Assembly: GCF_000237925.1 (NCBI RefSeq)
Contig: NW_017386103.1
Location: 124,001 to 188,000 of the forward strand
DNA length: 64,000 nt
Reading direction: 5' to 3'
Origin: Schistosoma mansoni
Taxonomy: Eukaryota; Platyhelminthes; Trematoda; Strigeidida; Schistosomatidae
The notes below the pieces were generated by a model. That model did not search any database. It was not told where the DNA came from and was given only the letters and a program-made list of their open reading frames with translations. Position numbers and translations under genes: made by a program. How positions within the stretch are numbered: position 1 is the stretch's first letter; every line of letters begins with the position of its first letter. This document shows, one piece after another, positions 50,701 through 62,700 of this stretch.

Positions 50701-53700
50701 TTTAAGCTGTGATATAAAGCATTATGCTACATTAGCTTATTTAAAGGGAATGAATAGTGCTGGAAAAAAAGTTATGCTCATTAGACAAACTGTTACAATG
50801 TATGATTTAGAAATTATTTGATAGAAAACCAATGTTTTTTTGTTGGTGAAATTGTTTCATGGCCCTCAAATGCCCTGGTACGTCCGATAGTGGGGAAGGT
50901 CCGCTCTCCCTCTCGAAATGCTCTCACATGGTCACGCGTATATAGCCTCTGTCAGGGAAGTCTTACTCACTGCCTTCTCGTGGTGGGGGTGTTGTTTACG
51001 AAATTGAGAGGACGAAAAGCGAATGTCCGGCGCTTTGACCGGTTTGGTGGACACGGAAAGCCCGCCTAGGGAAGTTGGAAAACCCTGATTCAAAACTAAT
51101 GGTGAACATAGGTTCCAATATCCTGAGGGAACAAAAGGCATATGAACCAATCATTGATCACCGGCTACCATGGGACTGCATCTCCCTACGATGCTCCACT
51201 GCTTTGTGGATCAGACCTTTGGGTCAAAAGCTCCGAGTGTGGGCCCTTAGAAAACCACCTGCTTCTGTTTGGGCACCCGAACAGTATCACAGCCCTCACA
51301 TAAATTAAATGAGATTTGTATGGCGCATATTTATCTCAGTCAGTCAGCTACAACGTAGGACCAGGCACATATATGCATCAGTCCAAGTTGCCATACCTCG
51401 TTAGCACAACAAGATCAACACCGGATTCATAGTAGTTAATTTAGTGTTGGTAGTAGTATATAAATTATAGGTTGTATATAAGGATATAGTATAGGAAGGA
51501 AGAGAGATATGAAGCAATTTTAGTCTCAAGGTTTAAGGGAAGATAAAGAGTGTATACACCTACGCCATTGTGATCGATTCTGAGCCATGTCACCTAGAGT
51601 CTCCAACCATTGGTTACGATAGTCACGCGGACCCCAACCAGGTAGTCTGCATCTACCAACATGGCTCAGGCTAGAAGTTAGTGACTTCAAACACTGATGC
51701 CATGTTTTGGTTTGGCCGCCCCTAACTCTCTTCCAACCGTCCCCAATACTAGTCATCATAGCGCGTCGTGGTAATCGGTGTTCAGGCATACGTAACACAT
51801 GGCCCAACCATCTCAGTCGATGAAGATTCATCACCTCATCAACTGATTTACCATCGTTCCCTAATACCCTGCGTCTAACCTCACCATTACTTACCCGGTG
51901 ATCCCAGCAGATGCGAGCAATATTTCTAAGACATCTGTTGTCAAATACTAGTAACCTACGAGTATCTTCTACTCTTAATGGCCATGTTTCACAGCCGTAA
52001 AGTAGAACAGAGCGAACTGCTGCGCAGTATACTCGTCCCTTAATTGATAGACGGATATCTCGTCTACGCCATAGGTGACGTAAGTTGGCAAAAGCCAAAC
52101 GAGCTTTTTGAATCCATGCAGAGATTTCGTCAGACACCAACCCATTAGGGCTGATCAGACTTCCAAGATAAGTGAAGTTGTCGACGCGTTCGACTACTTC
52201 ACTCCCTATCCTTAGTTCGGGTGTTGACGCAGGCCAGTCCTGGAGTAACAATTTACATTTGGATGGGGAGAAACGCATCCCAAACATCCTGGCATTATTA
52301 CTGAGTTCCAACAGAAGACTCTGCATTTTGCCAGCGTCTTCACCAAACAGGACTATGTCATCTGCGTATTCTAAGTCGCTTAGTGGTCCCCCTGGTAGGA
52401 GATCAATTCCTGTAGATTCAGTCGAAGAGAGTGTTATTTGCAGCAACAGGTCTATAATGAAGTTAAACAAAAACGGGGATAGTGGACAGCCTTGACGGAC
52501 ACCACTTGAGGTTGTAAAATCATATGACAGTTCGCCATAAGCTCTTACTCGACTAATAGTGTTCAAGTAAAGAGCCTTCAAAAGGTTTATGTACTTCTCA
52601 GGTACACCTTTCAATGACAGACACTGCCACAGAGCCTCTCGGTCTACAGAGTCAAATGCTGCTTTCAAGTCAAGAAAAACTATCATTGTCGGACGCCGAT
52701 AAGCGTGTCTGTGCTCTAAAACTTGACGAATGGTGAATATGTGGTCGATACAGCCACGACCAGGTCTGAAGCCAGCCTGATTTTCTCGTGTTTGCAGTTC
52801 ACGAGTCTTAGTTAGGCGCCCGATAATTATTGAGGCTAGTATTTTAGATACTATGTTAGTCAGACTAATCCCTCTATGGTTATCGCAGGATGATTTGGAC
52901 CCCTTTTTATATATTGGGACAATCAGTGATTGTGACCAGTCGGATGGGATTACATCCGTCTCCCAGATTTTAGCCAGAATATTAGTCAACCTAGTCGCTA
53001 AAATTGGACCACCATATTTAAAGACCTCTGGAACCAATCCATCTGGACCAGCTGCTTTTCCTCGTTTCGGATTACCTATAGCCTTTTGAACTTCAAGTAG
53101 GGTCGGGGGGCCTACCTCAATGTTCCATTCAGGTTTTCTAGGAATAGTGGGTAGTTGTGCAGTAGCTGAAGGCCAGCTAAACTGCTCCTTAAAGTGTTCC
53201 GCCCATCGTTCTAAACGTTTGGGTTGAGAGCAGATAAGGGTTCCGTCTTTTTCCGAGATTGTCTCACTTACACTTGACTTCTTAATTCCGGTTTCTTTTA
53301 TTAGTCTGAATAGTTGCCTGGTGTTGCCTACAGCCGCTGCTTTTTCCATCTCTTTTGCTTTCGTTGCCCACCGCTGCTCACGATCGTTCCTTAGACTTTT
53401 AGTTAACCTAGATCTAATTTGTTTACGCTCTTCGTCGTGTTCAGAGCCTGATGGGATGAGTTTACGCGAATCCATCAGTGAAATAGACTTAGAGGAAATC
53501 CACTGGTTTTTTGGAGCCCTATGGTTTAAATGACTAATAGATGTTACTGCTGTTTCCACAGCTGTTCGTATGTCTTTCCAAGCAGCATCTGGGTCAGTCT
53601 CGTTTACAGAACTGCCTAGATGTGAACTCAGTTGTTTCTGGAATTCGCATTTGGCTTTCTCGTCCTCCAGTTCAATCCTAATGGGTCTTCTTAGTGTACT

Positions 53701-56700
53701 TTTCCTGCGTCCATTGAGGCGCAGACAAATGCGCGCTCGTATTAAAGCGTGATCAGAGTCTAAACAAGTATTCCAATACGAGCGACAATCTTCTATTGAG
53801 CCTCTCCAACGATGACTGATGACAATATGGTCTATTTGAGTCCATCGTTGGTTTGGTGCAGGTGGTCGCCATGTTAGACGATGTCTCTCCTTATGCTTAA
53901 AATTAGTGCTTGCTAAAAATAAACGATTGTCTGAGCATAGTTGCAACAGACGATCACCATTATCGGTTCGTTGAGCCGGAATACTAAAACACCCACCTAA
54001 ATGTCTTTCTGTTTGATTTAAGCTGCCTACCTGGGCATTAAAGTCACCCGCTACGACTACTATGTCTGTGCGCTTAGCTTTCTGAAGAAGCTCAGAGTTT
54101 TCTGTAAAAGTCATCTTTTACTTCATCATGGCTGCAGTCAGTGGGAGCGTAGGCAGAAACGACGAAAAGGCAACGACGTGTGTCCCTATCCTTCCGAGTT
54201 CTTACGGAGCCATTTAGCCGGACAGCACACAGGCGACTGTTAACGGGGATCCATTCTAGTAGTGCCTGTTCTGCCCTTGTACTTAGTGCTATGCCTACAC
54301 CTGCAAGTCCGCGAGAACTAGCCAACGGGTCGCCAGATACACGGAGGGTGTATTTCGTTGGCTGTCCATTTTGGCGAGGTGAGGTCAAGTGAATGACCAC
54401 ACTGGGATCCTGTATGCGTGTTTCGGAGACACAGCATACATCAATGGTACGAGATTCTAGGGTTTTAGCTATGGAGGCCTGTTGACCGATTTGACATAGG
54501 GTACGTACGTTGAAAGCTCCAATGTGTAGTTTGGAGCGAGGTTTTAGTAGACCTGGGACAGCGTTTCGCGCACTAGAATCGTTGGCCATGGCGACACTTG
54601 AGGAGGAAACCGAGAGAGGAAGTTTAGTGTTGAAAGTCAAGGTAGAAGGAATAGTAGGAAGTGAAGAAGGAGATTGATTATGAATACAGTGGTCTTGAGT
54701 GTTGTTAGAGGTATGAGGGCAGTTATCACTTCCCGGTTGCCCACACCGTGCCCCTTTGTACCAATATTTCTGTGTTTAAATAAATAAATAAATAAATGTT
54801 CCATGATGTTTAAATTATTATCCAGCTCAATGATCATATCAAAATTTTAAAACTGTCAAATAATTGAGTGCATAAAAACGGAAGTCAAACAGAACTTATA
54901 CTAACAAATGGTAAATAATTTCACGGCGTATGTCAACATACATTAGTTAAGTAGTTTTTCAATTATCCATTTATCATATCAACATAATTTACTATGCAAC
55001 TGTGCATTACATAACGAAGATATAGGCTGTTGGAGATGAAAATTCAGTCTGCTATTTTAGATAACCACTTTCTAAGCTACGATAGATGTCCGTTAAATAA
55101 GACCAAACGATCATTATTTGATAGGTCGCATTGACTGAAGTTGTGAAATATTAAGAGTAAAATTTTATATTAGCAGCTGAGCGTTATCATACACATTACG
55201 GAACCCGAAAGTTTATTGCACATTTCCCTATCTAGGACAAAGTAGCAGTTTACAGTGATAAATCACTGATATAAAAATACTTTCACTCGTTGGGATTGTA
55301 TTCATTAGTAGTGTACTCTCAAAAATTGGAATCAAATTTTAACTCCGTTATATATTGAACCTACGGCTACATATAATCTGGTTTGAAGGCTTCAAAATCA
55401 CGTTTTATGTTTCAAAAATAAAGCACTATAAAATCTTCAACTTATTTTTCTGTTGTCAGAAAATAAGGATGGAGAAGTATCAAAGCATCATTCCTGATTA
55501 ATTTACTAGAAATCTAATTTTCACCACCCTTATGAAGTTTTAAGCCCAGTTTACTTCGGTATTTTATTGCTTAGATTATAAATGTTAAAGCATGTTAATA
55601 ATGAAGTCTAATTTTAAAAGTAAACTATACAATCCATCAGAGTATTCATTAAAAGAATTGCATTCTAAAATGTTGATCATTGCAGTGAATATACATAATT
55701 TACATCGTGAACTAACTAGTTGCTTTAAATATAAGTCCTTCAAATTTCAATATATTAATAGCTTCAAGATTGTTTAAGGGAAAAAGGAATGCTGTCTGCT
55801 ATCTCCCATTGGTGATATAATAACATTTTCACATTTTACATGTACAAGACATTCATGTACTTACTCTAGGTAATTTTATTGGTTTTCATAATCTATAAAT
55901 GGATGTTATTGGTCAGTATGTATCGATCTAATTCTATTAGAATAAGATATTATCCATTTAATCGTGACATTTTAAATGCCGGAATATATTGTTATTTCCG
56001 ATTGACATAATTAATAGTCTGTCGCATCTAGCGTAAGTACCAAAACAAACTTTTCTAGTTACTGTTATTCATGTAGGTTTTTGGTTAGAATGTTTGATAT
56101 TCTCTAAATAATCGCATCGTCTTACTATAAATCATAAAATTGATCGTTTCAGTGAATTGCCTTTAGTGTATATAACACTAACTAACTGTCTGTGTTTATT
56201 CAGTATGTTTTCATATGTTACAGTGTATAGTATGAAACTGTAAGGGTTTAATTGATAGTATTAGTACCAAGGTTTGGGCTTGATAATTTGGTGGAAAGTT
56301 ATTGATAAAACACGATATATTTGTAATATCTCAATGAGTGGGAAATTGGATTTCCAATGTTTCGTGACTTAGCATAAGCCACTTCTTCAGAGTACTGTAC
56401 CATGGATCACCATGAACGCTAACTACATAACAAATCTACAGGTTATTCATGAAAAATGGAATTTTTTTAACTGGTTTAAATACAATTGATCGATCAATAA
56501 GTAGTGACTGATATCATGTTTGTCTAGTTCTTTTAGTACTAATCGAATACTGTCATTCATTTTGCAAGATTACTGATACACTTTGCTGACGATTGCCAAG
56601 TATCACAAAAAATAAGTCCAGAGTCCCTTATCATCTGCCTTCAATCACTTGACATTTTGATGTAGTGGTGTAAATGCAGAAAATTACAAACGATATTGTG

Positions 56701-59700
56701 TGCTAATCCAAAATATAAGGCTGTTTTCCGCTTTTAGGCGCGTGATCAACAAACTGTGTAATATTCATGAGAATAATGTTTGGAGGTTTTACGAAACTAA
56801 ACCCTCACATTATGAAAACAATTAATAATTTCATTGCATATTTATAGAGTTCAGTATTTTCTGTGGCATGGCTAATCAGTGAATACTCGAGAAACAGAAT
56901 TCACAACAGTTTTTGTTGTTATTTAAAAAAAATTTTCATTTATGTTAGTTGATATGCCAATTTGTTTGTTCCGAGCCCTTTTTTTCATGGTCTGTCAACG
57001 TTACTAAGTGCAACAGATATTGGAATTACTCAAGGTTATTCCTGCAACAAATTGATAACAATTTATTTCCTATTAGATCCTAATGACTATCAGACTGAAG
57101 GAAGGCAGGTTTTTATTTTTGGCCCTATATTCTAATATATTTTTGTTATGGATACCACTTTTTTCATTTGCCTTTTGTCATTATATCAGTTTACCAACAT
57201 GATATATATTTAGGGCATACAATTACGTTTTAGTTACAGGTCCAAACTCACTCCACATACTTTACTTTAAGCAGACAATACTTGATTGTTGATTTACAGT
57301 ATTATACTCACCCAAATAATTCATAGTATATATGCTTTACGAGGAGATATTGTAGCGTTCTCACCATAGTTATTTAGTTTCGTGTTTTATTTTAAATTAA
57401 AATTATTCAAGTTTATTTAATAGCTGCTGAAGCATTTACTTGCAATATACTGTCATGCGCTTGCGCTTTTTTCTTTGATGTTCGCAGAGCATTTACTTCA
57501 ATTGTAATTAGATATAAATATCATTTAAGTTCATTATAGTTAGTTTGTAATTAAGGCGTATTGTATGACTACTATTAGTACTAGCATTACTACTACTACT
57601 ACTACTACTACTAGTAATAATAATAATAATAATAATAATAATAGTGGTAATGATGGCAATAATAATAGTCGCTATAAACTTTTTAAAATAAAATTTACTA
57701 TTGCCTTACTATATAGTTAATTTGTGTTGGCTGTTTGAATACCGACATTAATTCAGTGCACCGAAAGGAATGTATACGATGTATCTAATCATATTTCAAC
57801 CCAAGAAATTTCAATATTATTATCAGTATTATCATTCTTTGAATTTTTTAATGATTTTTCATTTTGTTTGTATTTTAAAATTCAAACTAATCACCTTAAC
57901 AACTTATACACCCATTCCGTTTGTTTTAATGATCACATCTATTTGATCGCAGTAATTAAACTCCACGCAATAGATGGATTTTAATTAATTAGTTTAATTC
58001 AAACTGTAATGTTTAATTGTTTAAGTTAGACTTTTCTTAATAATCTGCTTTTAATGACTTCGTTTTTTTCTAGTGGGAGAAGTATTGGATTCAGTGTCTC
58101 CAGCACTATCTAGTACACCTAGAAAATCATTGCCAAATGAAACTGTCGTTACTCCATTCAGTTGTGCTAATCTATCCGATTTAACAAATGATGTTTTAGG
58201 GTGGAATAGTGATTTGAAAACCACACCATACATAAAACAAGAGGAAGAAAAAGAAGTAAATGAGGTCGTGTCAAAAGTGGATTACTTAAGATTATTAGAT
58301 GAAATGGAGGAACTTCGTCAAGAACTAGATTTATTACGTCAAAACGCTCAACTCTCACAATTATCGCATAATAACAATATTTCAAAACCAGTTATAAACA
58401 ATAGGATGCATTTAACTAGGTAAGATTGTTTATTATTTAATTGACGTGTTAAAACTACATTTCTTAAGTCATTTATCAGGGGAAGATTTGTGTACTTGGT
58501 CACGAGAAACAATCTTACTGTAAGGGCTAGTTAAACTATGCAGTTTCTCAAAAAAGTAGGTAAGCGGGGTTCGAACCTACGGCTGTGGTTATATGTTAAA
58601 CAAACCACATTAAACCTCTGCTCTACTGATGAAATCAAAGATGGTTTTAGTTGGATTTCATTTAATTAAAATTAATTTTACATCAGGGATCTCGATTTCA
58701 TATGGAAAAATGCTTGATTAGCAGTGATGTGATCAATATTGGCTTAGTTTTAGGGATTGAGAAATTTCAGAAAAATGAATGGAATAACATGAGTTTTGTT
58801 GTGTATTGGAAGTTCTCCGTCCTCATCTTTTAAATTAACTTATTTCCATTGTTATTGTTTTTTGAAGAAGGTCATGGTATTGTAGATTACACTACGACTT
58901 TTGTACACTTGTATAATTCCAAAAATTAACTAGTGTTTTTGTTAGTGGGATATAGATTGGATTAAGCATGTTTTATGCATGATGGTGTTGCTGCGCGCTG
59001 ATTGGTTAATTTTAAACCGATCAGCCCGGGCATATTATTGCAGAAAAATCTATAAGCTTCTTATGCATATACTATCAATATATGAACGATATTTAAACTA
59101 TTGATTGCTGATTGCTGATTGCTATTCACATACCATTATTATTTTGAATACAATTTCTTTCCTGTTCAACGTGTTCTGATTTTGGGATCTTGTCGAGTGT
59201 CATCGTATAAGAATACTAAGCAATAGGAATCGCTGGGTCGTTTATATAGCAGCAAAAATACAATTATAACAGTTTTCTTGTCAACTACAACGTAGCATCA
59301 GGCACATCGGGCGAAGTTCCCACTTCTCATTAACACAAGAATATAAACACCATATTGATAGAAGTAGCTACTTCAATGGTAGTAATATATCAAAAAATTA
59401 TTGCATTTAAGGATGTAGTACAAGAAGAAAGAATTTGTTCGTAGAAGGAAAGGTATAAAGCCATTTTAATCTCATGGTATGAGGGAAGATAAAGAGTGTA
59501 TACACACTGTGATAGATTCTGAGCCATGTTACTCAGAGTTTCCAACCACTGGTTACGATAGTCACGCGGACTCTAGCCAAGTAGTCTGCATCTACCAACA
59601 TGTCTTAGACCAGAAGTTAGTGACTTCAAGGACTGATGCCAAATTTCGGTTTGTCTGCCACTAACTTTATACCATCTGTCTTCAACATTAGTCAGCGTTG

Positions 59701-62700
59701 CGCGTCGTTGTAATCGGTGTTCAGGCATACGTAACACGTAGCCCAATCATCTCAGTTGATGAAGATTCACAACCTTATCAACTGATTTACCATCATTCCC
59801 TAATATCCTGCGTCTAACCTCACTTTTGTTTATACGGTGATCCCAGCAGATGCGAGCAATATTTCTAAGACATCTGTTGTCAAATACTAGTAACCTACGA
59901 GTATCTTCTACTCTTAATGGCCATGTTTCGCAGCCGTAAAGTAGAACAGAGCGAACTGCTGCTCAGTATACTCATACCTTAATCGATAGACGGATATCTC
60001 GTCTTCGTCATAGGTGACGTAAGTCGGCAAAAGCCAGGCGAGCTTTCTGAATCCGTGCTGAGACTTCGTCAGACATCAACCCATTAGGGCTGATCAGACT
60101 TCCAAGATAAGTGAAGTTGTCTACGTGTGCGACTACTTCACTCTTTATCTTTAGTTCAGGTGTTGATGCAAGCCAGTCCTGAAGCAACAACTTGTATTTA
60201 GAAAGGGAGAGATGCATTCCAAATATCCTAGCATTGTTGCTAAGTGCTACCAAAGGACTCTGGATTTTATCAGTCTTCACCAAACAAAACTGTGTCACCT
60301 GTGTATTGTAAGTCGATAAGTGAACCATCTGGAAGATCAAATTCCTGAGAATTCAGTCGACGAGAACATTATTTCCAGCAGTAGGTGTATGATGAAATTA
60401 AACAGAAATGAAGATGGTTTACAACCGTGTTGGACACCACTTGAGGTTGCGAAATCAGATGACAGTTCGCCATAAGCTTTGATTTGACTGTTAGTGTCCG
60501 AGTAAAGAGCCTTCAAAAGGCTTGTGTGTTTCTAAAGTACGCTTCTGAATGACAAACACTGCCACAGAACCTCTCGGCCAAGACAGTCAAATTTTGCACT
60601 TAAGTCAAGAAAACTATCATTGTCTGACGCCAGTAAGCATACCTGTGTTCCAGAACCTGACGAATGGTGAATATGTGGTCGATGCAGCTACGACCAGTTC
60701 TGAATCCGGCCTGATTTTCTCGTGTTTACAGTTCACGAGTCTTTGTTAGGCGTTTGGTAATTATTGAGGCTAGTATTCTAGATCGGGAACTAGTGTTTAA
60801 TGTCTTCAAAATACTCATATTTGTAAATTTGATATCTATGTGTATCAAACTAACCAACTTGAGACATATTATCTGTAAATTTGTGTACTAAAAACCTTTT
60901 CAATGTCGTATGTGTTTAAAGCTGCGAAAATCAATGTAAACCATCAATCCCCTAAAGTTTCGTGTGATCTGTTTTTAAGACTTTTATTGGTAACAATATT
61001 GCTTGTCTTTAGCCACTTTTAATGTCCCTGTATTTAAAATTTAGGTACTTTGACCATATAGGTAACGGAGCATTGCAGTATTTTTCGCTATTTCAATTCT
61101 GCTATCCACTATACCTTTGTATTTTTGGGAAATTCTGATGATTCATCAGGCTTATTAAGCATCCAATCTCTTATTTCTTACTAATATTTTCTTGAAGTGA
61201 CTTAGTGGTTAGAACGCTTGGCTTCTAACTAGTGAGGTGTCAGGTTCGAATCCCTTTATCTATGTATTTCAACTTGGTCAGTCAATTTGTACCGCTGGTC
61301 CTCACAAAACCAGTGACTCAAAGCTGGGTATATAAATTTGTACTTAGTAAATAAGTTAAAATTGATATTGCGACCAACAATCATTAAACCAAACGATTAT
61401 TATTAGGATAAAAGAATTGCAGCACAAAGAGAAAGCAACGAACGCCTACAAATTTTCGGTGTTATCCAGTCTGACGTGTTTCCACTCATCTTATACCTCA
61501 GACATTTGTCTTGTTATTTTAGACTAATACCAAGGGATGCTGTTACTTTATAAATCATATACAACGTGTAGTTTACATAATCAGACTGTTGATTGTTTTG
61601 TATTGTTTAAAGTTCAACAATCAATATACATAGTAATCAATGGAAAATGTGTATTAATTATCAGATTTTCATCCTTTTCATATCTGCTTCCTTTTCTTGT
61701 TTTTTAGAGCATTGTTATATATTTTTTAAGTTAAAAATATTAAAGTACGGGTAATTTGACGAACTGAATTTCCACTACACTTGTATAGTTTTTTTTTTTT
61801 GCGATTTCTTTTATTTCAGCAAATAGACAAACTAAACGTTTACTCTTTTTTTCATCGGAATTTAATTTATTGTCATGGTGTTCTGAAATAAAAGCAAATT
61901 TATTTTTCTTCTCTTACCATATATATATGTTGTTTCTCGTTTTTTTTTTCAGTGATAATCCCGGTTTAACAACTCAGTTGTTGGAGTTAAAAGATGAGGT
62001 CAGTTTATTTATAAATTTAAACAGTATATTCTGCTCATTAGTTTGTTTAAATCTTTATTTTACGTATTGAATTTACGGAAAAGTTTAATAGCTGAGTTAG
62101 ATGCTTTTGGTATAGTGTTGTATTTTGTAAGCTAGATGATTTGATTACATGACTTTTATTATTGTTCATTCAGGCTCAGATAGGGTTTTTCAAAACGATC
62201 CATTATTATTTACTTATGCTTAAACACCTCCTACCACTACGTACAGTACTGGCTGGCTTAAGAGTAGGTTGTAAGTTAAAGTGGCCGGATTATGGGTTGT
62301 TAATAGTTCATGAACTCGTGAACTGTCGATGTGATCAGTTTTGTTGGGTTCTGACTTCCTACTTGAGGTCCACGTGAAAATAAGTACTGCCAGAGAACCT
62401 TAATTGATCGCTCAATATAATATGCAGCGGTACAAAGTTATTCATTTCTTATATACTTCTAAATCTTAAGTTTTGTCATTATTTGATACATGTTGCTTTA
62501 TTTAATCCATTCCATTCGACTTATATTTCTTATGCTTAGTTCCAGACGACCATTGATATTATTCTTTAAACTCTTTTGCTTTCCATCTTCTTAATTTACT
62601 GTCACTGTTCTGATACAAAGTATGACAATTTATTTTTTGCCTATTCCTATATTATTTATAACAAACTCATCAATTAAAAGTGCTTTTTGCATTGTTCACA

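Noticed and set aside
52172-54392. Plus-strand open frames of 60-107 codons across the RTE element
   Set aside because: They are antisense shadows of the strongly supported minus-strand endonuclease/RT frames.
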